Numbered from the stretch's first letter, positions 7,384-14,707 are shown. The stretch is 21,584 nucleotides of DNA from CAG-917 sp051883555 (GCA_051883555.1 JBJETY010000078.1:1-21584), one strand, 5' to 3'. Notes: generated by a model not told the origin, from the letters alone. Numbers and translations: made by a program.

Positions 7384-8121
7384 TTATTTATATATAGTAT
7401 AATACATTGCAACGCTCGTGGCAACTGCAACGTTTAAAGATTCCATACAATTTTTCATCGGAAGAGAAATTTTACCTTGCGTTAATGCTAAAATTTCATC
7501 CGACAACCCATGTGCTTCGTTCCCGCATACCAACGTAACTTTGTTTCCCGTCTTTTTTTCGAATAGACTGTCGCCGTTCATATCGAGAGCATAACTTTCG
7601 GTATTCGTCAAAAGCGTTTCGGCCTGCTTCAAGTTTATTTCGCAGATATTCGTTTTAAAAATTGCGCTCATAGACGCTCTGACGGTTTTAGGCGAATACG
7701 CGTCTGCCGAGTTATAAAGATATACGTCGAATCCAACGGCTGCCGCAGTCCTGATTATTGTTCCGATATTGCCCGAATCGGAAACTCCGTCAAGCAAAAC
7801 GGCATTGCCTTGCGGCATCTTAAATTCGTTTAAAGGTTTTTTTACGACTGCGATAATTCCACACGGCGTGACGGTATCGGACGCCGCCTTTATAGCGTTT
7901 TCACTACACAAAAAACACTTTTTACCTGCGGTTATATATTGAAAATTCTCACTCTTTTTTTCGTCTACGAGAAAGAATTCCGTTTCCATATTGCCCGGCA
8001 TATCCTTTATCAGCCTTTCACCTTCAAGCATAAACAAACCGGTCTTTTCTCTTCCCTTTTTTTCGCAAAGACTTTTAACCAGTTTGATATATTGATTTGA
8101 ACTCGAAGTGATTATATCCAT
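7384..8121 (-). CDS. TrmH/SpoU-family RNA 2'-O-methyltransferase
   Basis: A 245-aa SAM-dependent RNA ribose methyltransferase of the SPOUT class with a trefoil knot. Three family motifs are visible: motif 1 at about 116-130 (SGNIGTIIRTAAAVG, N118 and R124), motif 2 at 198-206 (VCGNEAHGL, E202) and motif 3 at 219-235 (SLPMKNCMESLNVAVAT, S228 and N230). The N-terminal part (SSSNQYIKLVKSL ... LFMLEGERLIKD) is the L30e-like substrate-binding domain seen in RlmB/TsnR-like enzymes, which act on 23S rRNA. The exact target nucleotide cannot be read from the sequence. Its place next to the rplT operon is common in Firmicutes. The start ATG has a modest GGAG just upstream. Confidence 0.9.
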   Translation of the reverse strand: MDIITSSSNQYIKLVKSLCEKKGREKTGLFMLEGERLIKDMPGNMETEFFLVDEKKSENFQYITAGKKCFLCSENAIKAASDTVTPCGIIAVVKKPLNEFKMPQGNAVLLDGVSDSGNIGTIIRTAAAVGFDVYLYNSADAYSPKTVRASMSAIFKTNICEINLKQAETLLTNTESYALDMNGDSLFEKKTGNKVTLVCGNEAHGLSDEILALTQGKISLPMKNCMESLNVAVATSVAMYYTIYK

Positions 8122-8424
8122 AAACTCCGCCGAAATTTAAAATAAACGAAAAACGGAACGTCCGTTATCTTTTTATATATCCGCAACAAACCTGCCTGAA
8201 CGGACGACTTAAAGCCAACCGTCAAAACGGTTATACCGTTGCAAGCTATACAACCGTATCTGCTATATAAACATATCTGAATTTCTATCCGACGTACTTA
8301 TCCTACGTGCAAAAACAGATAAATTTCTATCTGAGGCAACAAGCTTTGCGTTTACTTTTGCATAGCTTATTTACCGTTATTCATTATTTGTCCTATATAT
8401 TTGCTTGTATTGCTTAAAATATTT
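8122..8424 (-). other. gene-free gap with a series of short perfect hairpins before the methyltransferase gene
   Basis: No coding region is seen. In the minus-strand direction toward trmH there are perfect small inverted repeats at 8333-8316 (CAGATA/TATCTG), 8308-8292 (ACGTA/TACGT), 8240-8226 (AACGGT/ACCGTT) and 8166-8152 (AACGGA/TCCGTT). The last is followed by TTTTT and looks like a weak intrinsic terminator about 30 nt before the trmH start, so this might be an attenuated leader. No convincing promoter could be placed. Confidence 0.3.
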
Positions 8425-8450
8425 AATGCCGCAGCAAAAGCTACGGCATT
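8425..8450 (-). terminator. hairpin after rplT
   Basis: An 11-bp stem (AATGCCGYAGC/GCTRCGGCATT, one G-U on one strand) with an AAAA/TTTT loop, 6 nt past the rplT stop. On the minus strand it is followed by AAATATTTT, not a clean T-run; the better T-rich tail is on the plus strand. It most likely ends or trims the infC-rpmI-rplT mRNA. Confidence 0.6.
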
Positions 8451-8455
8451 TTATA

Positions 8456-8812
8456 TTATTTTGCGATAGCTTTCTTTGCTTGTTCGCAGATTGCGGCAAA
8501 AGCCTTTTCATCTGTGGCGGCAATTTCAGCCAATACTTTTCTGTTAAGATTTACGTTAGCAAGCTTCAAACCGTACATAAGTTTTGAATAGCTAAGTCCG
8601 TTGATTCTTGCGCCGGCGTTAATTCTCGTAATCCAAAGAGAACGGAAATCACGTTTCTTCTGTTTTCTGCCGACGTATGAATAATAGCCGGATTTAAGTA
8701 CCTGTTGCTTAGCCATACGATAAAGTGTATGTTTTGCAGCATAGTAACCTTTTGCTTGTTTCATTATTTTTCTACGCTTCTTTTGTGCGTTAACTGCTCT
8801 TTTAATTCTCAT
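8456..8812 (-). CDS. rplT: 50S ribosomal protein L20
   Basis: A 118-aa basic protein, the normal length of L20. The N-terminal MRIKRAVNAQKKRRKIMKQAKGYYAAKHTLYRMAKQ and the block SLWITRINAGARINGLSYSKLM are diagnostic. L20 binds 23S rRNA early in large-subunit assembly and, in Firmicutes and enterobacteria, represses its own operon by binding the leader or operator. It is the last gene of the infC-rpmI-rplT operon, 14 nt after rpmI, and is followed by a hairpin. The start ATG 8812 is preceded by GGAGG. Confidence 0.98.
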   Translation of the reverse strand: MRIKRAVNAQKKRRKIMKQAKGYYAAKHTLYRMAKQQVLKSGYYSYVGRKQKKRDFRSLWITRINAGARINGLSYSKLMYGLKLANVNLNRKVLAEIAATDEKAFAAICEQAKKAIAK

Positions 8813-8826
8813 ATTCTACCTCCGGA

Positions 8827-9024
8827 TTATTGATAAGGCAAAAGCTTTTTCATTTCTCTTGACTTGGTCTCATCGACGTACCCGCCTGCTCTGAGTCCTC
8901 TTTTTCTTTTAGGTGATTTCTTTGTCAAAATGTGGCTCTTACCCGATTTGCCCGTTTTGTAAAGTCCGTTTGCTGTTGCTTTAAAACGCTTTTTGGCGCC
9001 GCTGTGTGTTTTTTGCTTTGGCAT
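8827..9024 (-). CDS. rpmI: 50S ribosomal protein L35
   Basis: A 65-aa L35 with the typical MPKQKTHSGAKKRFKATANG start, KSHILTKKSPKRKRGLRAGG core and MKKLLPYQ end. Start taken at ATG 9024 because a perfect AGGAGG lies 7 nt upstream (9036-9031); the longer in-frame opening at 9060 would add 12 residues that overlap infC and are not part of the family. It is 13 nt downstream of the infC stop and 14 nt upstream of rplT, so it is translated within the same message and is subject to L20 feedback. Confidence 0.98.
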   Translation of the reverse strand: MPKQKTHSGAKKRFKATANGLYKTGKSGKSHILTKKSPKRKRGLRAGGYVDETKSREMKKLLPYQ

Positions 9025-9037
9025 AATTGGCCTCCTG

Positions 9038-9550
9038 TTATTTTTTTGCATTTGGAGCAAAAATAACGAAAATATTTCTGCCCTCTTGAATTGGTTGTTT
9101 TTCTACTGTAGCTTCGCCGCCGACAAGTTCGATAAAATCTTTCATAACGCCCATAGCTATTTCAGGGTGAGCCTGTTGACGACCTTTAAGTCTGATTGAA
9201 GCTTTAACCTTGTTACCGTCTTTGGCAAACTTAACGGCCTGAGCCGCAAGTCTTTTCAAATCGCCGATATCGATAGTTGCCGACAACCAAACTTCTTTAA
9301 GTTCAACGATGTGTTGATTCTTCTTTGCTTCCTTTTCTTTCTTTTGCTGTTCGTAACGATACTTGCCGTAATCGAGAATTTTGCAAACAGGCGGGTCGAC
9401 GTTCGGTGAAATTTTAACGAGGTCGAGGCCTGCATCGTCAGCGATTTTCTGAGCTTCTCTTGACGACATAACTCCAAGCTGTGCGCCGTCCGCTCCAATC
9501 AATCTGACTTCTTTGTCACGAATGAAATTGTTAATTTGTAACTCTTTAAT
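9038..9550 (-). CDS. infC: translation initiation factor IF-3, AUU start
   Basis: A 170-aa IF-3 that prevents subunit joining and checks the initiator codon. The N-domain (KELQINNFIRDKEVRLIG, SREAQKIADDAGLDLVKISP, PVCKILDYGKYRYEQQK) and C-domain (STIDIGDLKRLAAQAVKF-like stretch, KASIRLKGRQQAHP, KQPIQEGRNIFVIFAP) are complete. The start is read as ATT at 9550-9548: GGAGG at 9563-9559 lies 8 nt upstream, and family alignment begins here. A TTG at 9565 opens the frame but lies inside the SD itself. The AUU start is the known device by which IF-3 discriminates against its own message and so controls its level. First gene of the infC-rpmI-rplT operon. Confidence 0.95.
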   Translation of the reverse strand: MKELQINNFIRDKEVRLIGADGAQLGVMSSREAQKIADDAGLDLVKISPNVDPPVCKILDYGKYRYEQQKKEKEAKKNQHIVELKEVWLSATIDIGDLKRLAAQAVKFAKDGNKVKASIRLKGRQQAHPEIAMGVMKDFIELVGGEATVEKQPIQEGRNIFVIFAPNAKK

Positions 9551-9564
9551 AGTTGTTTCCTCCA

Positions 9565-9663
9565 AATAAAAAATCGGACAGCAAAAAGCTCTCCGACACT
9601 TAAAAACAACTTTTTAAGAACCAAAAACAACGAAATGCGTTTGGTGAGATACTTTCTACTTGC
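9565..9663 (-). promoter_or_regulatory. infC leader with attenuator (L20-leader type)
   Basis: The transcript starting near 9663 can form three elements in order: ACCAAA...UUUGGU (9645-9620, with inner ACG/CGU), CUUAAAAA/UUUUUAAG (9618-9599), and a UCGGA-G-AGC/GCU-G-UCCGA hairpin (9596-9574) followed by UUUUUU, which is an intrinsic terminator ending 10 nt before the infC SD. Such an arrangement in front of infC-rpmI-rplT in Firmicutes is the L20-controlled transcription attenuator. The assignment to that family rests on position and structure, not on a covariance-model search. Confidence 0.65.
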
Positions 9664-9669
9664 TTAAAT

Positions 9670-9698
9670 ATACTACTAAATCCAACGCAAACTGTCAA
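9670..9698 (-). promoter_or_regulatory. sigma-70 promoter of infC-rpmI-rplT
   Basis: TTGACA at 9698-9693 and TAGTAT at 9675-9670 with a 17-nt spacer, on the minus strand. A perfect -35 and optimal spacing, giving a start near 9663 and a 113-nt leader before the AUU codon. Confidence 0.8.
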
Positions 9699-9923
9699 GC
9701 GTTTTTATGCCAAAAAACACAAAATACGCATTTTGTTTTTGCACTCGAATATAATAATTTTTGCGTTTGATTAAATTTTTCAGACTGTTGATATTTTTCG
9801 TTTTCTATTGATTATTTTACGTCTGATCCTTTCGTTTAAACTGAAACTTAAATATAACGCTTAAACAAAATCTACTAACGTTTAAACTTATCCACGTCTG
9901 AATTTTAACGCTCAACCGCTCTG
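9699..9923. other. AT-rich gap, no gene seen
   Basis: No coding sequence on either strand. It holds two GTTTAAAC palindromes (9834-9841, 9880-9887), two ACGTCTGA words (about 9820 and 9894) and an imperfect hairpin, AAAACACAAAAT/ATTTTGTTTTT, near 9714-9741 that may back up the terminator of the upstream gene. Confidence 0.4.
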
Positions 9924-9941
9924 AAAAAAAGGAAAACCTTT
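9924..9941 (-). terminator. intrinsic terminator of the cytidylyltransferase-SDR gene
   Basis: Minus-strand AAAGG-TTTT-CCTTTTTTT; the 5-bp stem overlaps the stop codon and is followed by seven T. Short stem but good tail. Confidence 0.5.
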
Positions 9942-11223
9942 AAAGTCCTTTTCTTATATGAATAAGTTTTCCGTGTTCGTCGCTCGAAGCTAAATACATA
10001 ATAGCGTTGATTACGTCCTCAGGTTCCAACAATTCTCTCGGATTGATTTCCGTCTTATGCAATTTAGCAATCAAAGGAGTATTTACCTTTTCCGGAATAA
10101 CCGCATTAAGGTATACTCTGTTATCGTATAAACGGTCGGCCTGTGACTCAACGATACTGTTCAAAGCAGCCTTAGCCGCCGAATAATTAGTTATATTCGC
10201 TCTACCCTTGGTCGATGACGAACTGCTTATAAGGACGATATTGACTTTTTTGTTTAAAGTCAAAGCATATTCGATAAAAACTTCGTTCGATTTCACGTTG
10301 ACGGCAAATATTTCATCAAACGTATCCGACAATCCCGCCTTGTCGTCATAATAAATCGCCGCCGCATTGATGATAGCGTCAGGAGTAAAATCGCCGAGAT
10401 AATTCCGAATTTTCTCAACGGTAATATCCGAAAGATTAAGTTCTCTATGACTTGGTGCACGAAATTCAACGTTGCTTTTTAAAAGATATTCTTTAATTGC
10501 TTGCCCGATACCGCCGGAGCCACCGAGCAATAAAACTTTTTCAGGCAATTTACAGCACGTAAATTCATCGTTATGATTGACGCTGTAATAATTCAATCTC
10601 ATAAGTTGTTCGGCGATAAACAATTCTTCGGGATAAGTTATTTTCATATTAAAAACGTCCGCGTCTGTTTTAAAAACGTTTATCCCTTTCAATTGACTTG
10701 CTATCGCTAAATCTTTACTTTCGGAATCAAAATTTTCCAGAATACCGAATCGAAACGCTTCGGGAGTCTGTATAAGCTGATAATTTCTTCTCTCAACCGT
10801 AGAAAATTCATTATCGACCAAAGCGTCGTTTATTCTTGCTACCGTTACCGCGGCTTCATACTCATCAAGCGAATTCATAACGCCGTCAAGTCGAATAGCG
10901 TTTATAAGCGGCCTGACGCTGTCGTGAAAAACAACCTTGTCGCAATCGTAATGAGCTTTTATATAGTCGATTGCATTTTTTATCGAGCGGTTTCTCGTCG
11001 AACCGCCGACTATACATTCAACGTTGTATTTTTTTGCAATATACTGCGACTTAAATTCTTCCTCATCTTCGACGAGAATGATTTTATCTATACTTTTTGC
11101 AGCACGCATTGCACGAATGGAATAAGCAACCATTTCCATACCGTTGATTTTTAAATATTGTTTCAACATATAGCCGCCAAAGCGTTTACTATCGCCGGCA
11201 GCCAATATTACGCCTATATTCAT
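9940..11223 (-). CDS. bifunctional cytidylyltransferase / short-chain reductase (Bcs1/Acs1-like, CDP-ribitol synthesis)
   Basis: Two enzymes fused. Residues 1 to about 225: IspD/TarI-type cytidylyltransferase (LAAGDSKRFGG nucleotide loop, LKQYLKING, VVFHDSVRPL, LIQTPEAFRF, NMKITYPEEL). Residues about 230-427: SDR reductase with cofactor loop LLGGSGGIGQAI, INAAAIYY (NNAG equivalent), catalytic serines in VLISSSSS and YSAAK. This order matches the Haemophilus influenzae Bcs1/Acs1 protein, which reduces ribulose-5-phosphate to ribitol-5-phosphate and couples it to CTP. That activity is inferred from architecture. The usual Pro before KQY is Leu here, so cytidylyl transfer may differ. SD AGAGG precedes ATG 11223. 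A second cytidylyltransferase and a LicD gene lie upstream on the same strand, supporting a role in phospho-polyol surface polymers. Confidence 0.85.
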   Translation of the reverse strand: MNIGVILAAGDSKRFGGYMLKQYLKINGMEMVAYSIRAMRAAKSIDKIILVEDEEEFKSQYIAKKYNVECIVGGSTRNRSIKNAIDYIKAHYDCDKVVFHDSVRPLINAIRLDGVMNSLDEYEAAVTVARINDALVDNEFSTVERRNYQLIQTPEAFRFGILENFDSESKDLAIASQLKGINVFKTDADVFNMKITYPEELFIAEQLMRLNYYSVNHNDEFTCCKLPEKVLLLGGSGGIGQAIKEYLLKSNVEFRAPSHRELNLSDITVEKIRNYLGDFTPDAIINAAAIYYDDKAGLSDTFDEIFAVNVKSNEVFIEYALTLNKKVNIVLISSSSSTKGRANITNYSAAKAALNSIVESQADRLYDNRVYLNAVIPEKVNTPLIAKLHKTEINPRELLEPEDVINAIMYLASSDEHGKLIHIRKGL

Positions 11224-11646
11224 AAGTCCTCTTTAAACTTTGTCTTTACTATATAACCTTATGCTAATTGTACCCCTCGTAAATTCGAGCGTGACTTTAA
11301 AATCGGCTAATCCTGAAGAATTAATCCGTAATGCTTTTGGCAATACTTTTAAAATTTAATATTTAATCCTCAAAGCATTTTTCCGCAGGACTATTATAAA
11401 ACGAGCCGAATTCCATGCTTGCAAACCGAAACGCAAATACACTAGCCTGAGTTTATATTCGCGTGCCGCCCTGACCTTTTCTAAGACGCGTACTCAATTC
11501 CCGTCCTTGCAATTTACGTATATAACAATTTTTATTTATTGCTTTTCAATCAGTTTTGTTAATTGCTTTTCAATATGTTTAAAATAGATTATCTGCAAAA
11601 TTTAGCTAGTCACCGTTTATGCAAATCATTTAATTCAAACTTAAAT
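11224..11646. other. 423-nt gap, no gene seen
   Basis: No coding region or clear terminator is recognised. It contains two exact copies of ATTGCTTTTCAAT at 11538-11550 and 11562-11574 (24-bp period) just past the preceding gene's stop. The minus-strand part next to 11223 should hold the promoter of the fused gene, but no convincing -35/-10 pair was found. Confidence 0.4.
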
Positions 11647-12297
11647 TCACTTCTCCAGAACTTCGGAAAACACTTTTTCGATATATTCTATATCGCCTTT
11701 ATAAGTTATTTTCATATTATTCTTCTGACCGAAATAAACTTTCAAAGTTGCCGAATCGTCAAGATGCTGATAAATTGCCGTATAGTGCGTATCGTTAACG
11801 TCAAAGCACTTGTAAATAACGTCAAATCGGAAGGCTTCGGGAGTTTGTACCAGATAAAAATCTTCTCTGTTAAGATATCGCGCGTTGTAAGAGCCTAAAC
11901 TGTCCGTTATCTTCTGCCCCGTAATTACGCAATCGAATTCGTCCAACAATACGATACAATCTTTCACGTTTTCTCTGCTAAGGAGCGGTCTTGCCGAATC
12001 GACAAAAATCACCTTATCACGTTCCGAATAATTTTCACGGATATAATCAAGGGCGTTTTTTACCGTAATATTTCTGTTGCTACCGCCGTCGCATACGTCA
12101 ACTAAATAACGCTTTGAAATACCGTCCTGATACGCCTTATCGCATGCAACTACAATTTTATCTATAGCTCCGCTGTTTTTAAGCGCATTTATCGCATAAG
12201 ACAATACCTCTTTGTTATTCAATAAAAGGTACTGTTTAGGAACGTCACTACCGTACCTGACGCCTGTACCGCCTGCCAATACTACACCGATATTCAC
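11647..12297 (-). CDS. TarI/IspD-like cytidylyltransferase (probably polyol-phosphate)
   Basis: A 216-aa single-domain cytidylyltransferase: LAGGTGVRYGSDVPKQYLLL nucleotide/CTP loop with the conserved R and PKQ, GGSNRNITVKNALDYI, KVIFVDSARPLL, ITDSLGSYN, LVQTPEAFRF and NMKITYKGDIEY. It resembles the N-terminal half of the fused protein downstream, so the two are paralogues. IspD (isoprenoid pathway) is the main alternative; context beside an SDR fusion and LicD, and the NMKITY end shared with the neighbour, favour CDP-ribitol or another CDP-polyol. Start is GTG at 12297, chosen because GGAGG lies 6 nt upstream and MNIGVV matches the paralogue's start. A hairpin sits directly upstream of the SD. 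Confidence 0.85.
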   Translation of the reverse strand: MNIGVVLAGGTGVRYGSDVPKQYLLLNNKEVLSYAINALKNSGAIDKIVVACDKAYQDGISKRYLVDVCDGGSNRNITVKNALDYIRENYSERDKVIFVDSARPLLSRENVKDCIVLLDEFDCVITGQKITDSLGSYNARYLNREDFYLVQTPEAFRFDVIYKCFDVNDTHYTAIYQHLDDSATLKVYFGQKNNMKITYKGDIEYIEKVFSEVLEK

Positions 12298-12559
12298 CGA
12301 TAACCTCCATGCCGCTTACGGCATACGCATAATCATTTTTTATACAATCCGTCCGCTTAAATTTATATACCCGTTTGAATACGATTCCGTTAAACAACAG
12401 GAATTTCATTATAAAACGATATCCGTTTGACAGACGGAATTTCGTTCGACAAACTACATATAAAATAAATGCGTTTAAAGTTGCGACTTTTATTTTCCGA
12501 TTCTATATCGGAATTTAAACGGCAACGATTTAAACCGCACCTAACTAAGTTTATCCGAA
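12298..12559 (-). promoter_or_regulatory. upstream region of the TarI-like gene: RBS-proximal hairpin and candidate -10
   Basis: A perfect 6-bp hairpin ATGCCG/CGGCAT at 12309-12324 (4-nt loop) ends 1 nt before the GGAGG of the GTG start. A TATAAT lies at 12413-12408 on the minus strand without a good -35. Imperfect direct repeats of CCGTTnnACAnnnnGGAATTTC occur around 12386-12450. No coding sequence. Confidence 0.35.
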
Positions 12560-13375
12560 CTAATCCTCTTTTTTATATTCTCTGTACGGCAAATCGAAAT
12601 TCATATATTCAATTGCATGCCTTTCTCTTTTTTCAACAGGTGGCAACGTCATATAATCACCGTATATTCTTGTAAGATATGCGTCATAATCGCTTACGCC
12701 GTAAAACTGCGTATCTTCAAAATCATACAAAACGGGCGTTCCGAAAATTTTCTTTGCCATAAGTTCTTTTTTATATTTAACGCCGTAAATATTGCCTACG
12801 ATTTCACTGCCTTCGTAAGTAAATTTTTTATAAGTATTATATCCGTAATCGAATATCTTGCTCGTTTTAATATTCTTTACGAACTTAACCAGAAAGTTTT
12901 TAATTTTGTTATTAGGATAATGTTGAGCAAGATTGCCGTTTAAAGCCATTTTTGTCAACTTCATTCTCTTGTATTTTTTCTCAGCCCTTTTCAAGCTGTT
13001 TCCGGCTCCGTCCAATGGAAAAACGTCAATAAACAATCCGCCGACCAATTCCGACACGTCGCTGAATTTTTCAATATAAGTTGTATTAGGGTCATACATC
13101 TTTATAAAGGCATATTTAAAGCCTTCGTCATGGCGATACTCTTTAAACTCATATTTGTTAAGTTTATCCCTTATAGAAAGCAACTTTTCATAATCTTCAC
13201 GAGGCATACCGAAATCCATATCGTCATCCCACGGAATAAAACCTTTATGTCTGACAGCACCGAGTTGCGTTCCGCCAATCATAAAATATTTCAATCCGTT
13301 TTCCACACAAAAATTATGGAAATCTTTAGCCATTTCAAGCAATTTACCCTGAATTATCTTAATATCGTATTCCAT
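12560..13375 (-). CDS. LicD-family phosphotransferase
   Basis: A 271-aa LicD-family protein. The core is GGTQLGAVRHKGFIPWDDDMDFGMPREDY at about 34-62: the GG start of the nucleotidyltransferase fold, then the acidic cluster D50-D51-D52-x-D54 that binds the metal. LicD enzymes move phosphocholine or phospho-polyol groups from CDP-linked donors onto cell-surface glycans (lipopolysaccharide, teichoic acids, capsules). No signal peptide or membrane segment is visible, so it acts at the cytoplasmic face. The start ATG 13375 has GAGGTG a few nt upstream. With two CDP-polyol-type cytidylyltransferases downstream on the same strand, the donor is more likely a CDP-polyol than CDP-choline, but no choline genes or acceptors are visible to settle this. 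Confidence 0.9.
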   Translation of the reverse strand: MEYDIKIIQGKLLEMAKDFHNFCVENGLKYFMIGGTQLGAVRHKGFIPWDDDMDFGMPREDYEKLLSIRDKLNKYEFKEYRHDEGFKYAFIKMYDPNTTYIEKFSDVSELVGGLFIDVFPLDGAGNSLKRAEKKYKRMKLTKMALNGNLAQHYPNNKIKNFLVKFVKNIKTSKIFDYGYNTYKKFTYEGSEIVGNIYGVKYKKELMAKKIFGTPVLYDFEDTQFYGVSDYDAYLTRIYGDYMTLPPVEKRERHAIEYMNFDLPYREYKKED

Positions 13376-13762
13376 ATTTCACCTCGAAATTTAACCGTTT
13401 AACCTAACGAAACCGTTTTATAGCAACGCAACTTAATTACCGGACGAACAAGCAAATAATATAGGCCCGTTAATACAATTTCATTCTTTTTATTAAATCT
13501 TTTTATTAAAATTAAGTATTAATTTAATCTATTAATTAATTTTTTCACAAGAAAAATAAATACTGAATTTTATAATTAGTTTTATTTATACTTTTAAGCA
13601 AAAAAATAATACAACAATATGCAAACAATGTCAAATAAACTAATATTTTGATACACTCATATTAATATTTAAATAAACTCACTTAAAATAAATTCGTCGT
13701 TTCGTATATCCGCCGTTTTTCGCTTTTACGTAAAAACTCTTAACGACAATAAAAAATTTCCT
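13376..13762. other. AT-rich gap, no gene seen
   Basis: Very AT-rich, with TTTTTATTAAA and TTAATTTAAT-type runs near 13490-13545. No open frame with coding character on either strand and no clear terminator. The licD promoter is probably in the first 100 nt (a TATAAA near 13418-13423 on the minus strand), without a recognisable -35. Confidence 0.35.
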
Positions 13763-14232
13763 ACCCTTTGCGCTTACCCTAACTTCGCCCCGATAGTTCT
13801 AAACGCTTCGCAAACAGTTTCCTCTCGTTTTACTCGGTAAGTCTTTTTACAACGTCACTCAATCGGACGCAACGGAGGCAATATTTTTAAATATTCGGCA
13901 TTTTGTTTTTTATATATTTTCCCTTCCTTCAATTTAAATACTTCATGCCCTTTGCCTTACCCTAACTTTGCCCCGATAGTTCTATATGCTTCGCAAACAG
14001 TTTCCGCTGGTTTTACTCGGTAAGTCTTTTTACAACGTCACTCAATCGGATGCAACAGAGGCAATATTTTTAAATATTCGGCATTTTGTTTTTTATATAT
14101 TTCCCCTTCCTTCAATTTAAATACTTCATACCCTTCGCGCTTACCCTAACTTTGCCCCGATAGTTCTATATGCTTCGCAAACAGTTTCCGCTGGTTTTAC
14201 TCGGTAAGTCTTTTTACAACGTCACCCAATCG
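13763..14232. repeat. tandem repeat, period 183-184 bp, two full copies plus a partial third that is a gene 3' end
   Basis: Copy 1 is 13763-13946, copy 2 is 13947-14129, and partial copy 3 is 14130-14232. Copies 2 and 3 are nearly identical; copy 1 differs at scattered bases and by 1 bp of length. Copy 3 runs into the last 12 codons of the TfoX-domain gene (14197-14232). Copies 1 and 2 repeat those codons, including the stop, as untranslated tails at about 13832-13866 and 14015-14049. Each unit therefore consists of the gene end plus about 148 nt of its downstream flank. Copy 3 stops matching at 14233. Confidence 0.95.
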
Positions 14233-14481
14233 TTCACTGTCGTCAATAAAATCACATAAAATCATAGGTTTTGCGCCGTCATACGGAATAGAATATTCTG
14301 CGTCGTGCAAAATTTCCTTTGCTTTATCCGTTGGTTTTAGAAGTAATCTGTCGTCATAAATTCCGCCAACCAAAACGCCGTTTGAATACAGCAAATATTC
14401 ACCCATCATCTTTTTATAGGTTAATTCAATACCGTTAATCCGACATAAAACATAGTCCAAATATTCTTTCGTACTTGCCAT
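14197..14481 (-). CDS. TfoX N-terminal domain protein
   Basis: A 94-aa protein made of the TfoX/Sxy N-terminal domain only: MASTKEYLDYVL, YKKMMGEYLLYSNG, VGGIYDDRLLLKPT, and IPYDGAKPMILCDFIDD. Full TfoX/Sxy proteins control competence in Proteobacteria. Stand-alone short forms such as this are common in Firmicutes and have no settled role. The C-terminus (ERLGDVVKRLTE) lies inside the tandem repeat, so the present 3' end may have been shaped by that duplication. Start ATG 14481 is the natural family start, but the nearest SD-like AGGGA is about 16 nt upstream, so translation may be weak. It is isolated: licD is 0.8 kb downstream and gene debris lies upstream. Confidence 0.88.
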   Translation of the reverse strand: MASTKEYLDYVLCRINGIELTYKKMMGEYLLYSNGVLVGGIYDDRLLLKPTDKAKEILHDAEYSIPYDGAKPMILCDFIDDSERLGDVVKRLTE

Positions 14482-14707
14482 AACTCATAATTTTTCCCTA
14501 AAAAGTACTTCCTTTGTCTTATTTGCTGAATTTTTATTTGATTTAAAATATTTGATTTAATATTTATATAATCAGTATATCATTTACATTTGGAAATTCA
14601 AGACTCAACTTGTTTTTTTCTTTCACTTCTCTTTCATTGTTTTATAGGATTCTTTAATGAAATCAACTTCCGTCCTGCCATTTTTCATCAAAAAGGCATT
14701 GATTTAT
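14482..14707 (-). other. AT-rich gap with a scrap of coding-like sequence
   Basis: At 14688-14623 the minus strand reads MKNGRTEVDFIKESYKTMKEK then TGA. The stretch is protein-like, lacks an SD, and lies one frameshift away from the small ORF just upstream (14830-14708). The rest is AT-rich with a repeated ATATTTGATTTA word near 14530-14560. Probably decayed gene debris plus the promoter area of the TfoX-domain gene. Confidence 0.3.

Noticed and set aside
9025..9060. Longer L35 starting at 9060
   Set aside because: A perfect AGGAGG precedes ATG 9024 and L35 proteins begin MPKQKTHSG.
11530..11580. CRISPR-like repeat from two ATTGCTTTTCAAT copies
   Set aside because: Only two 13-bp copies with an 11-bp gap, no cas genes; too short and too few.
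11647..12297. Firm call as IspD of the isoprenoid pathway
   Set aside because: Fold is shared, but context with the SDR fusion and LicD and the shared NMKITY end favour a polyol-phosphate enzyme; kept only as an alternative.
13763..14232. CRISPR array or insertion sequence
   Set aside because: The whole 183-184 bp unit repeats without unique spacers, has no transposase and no terminal inverted repeats; it is a tandem duplication.
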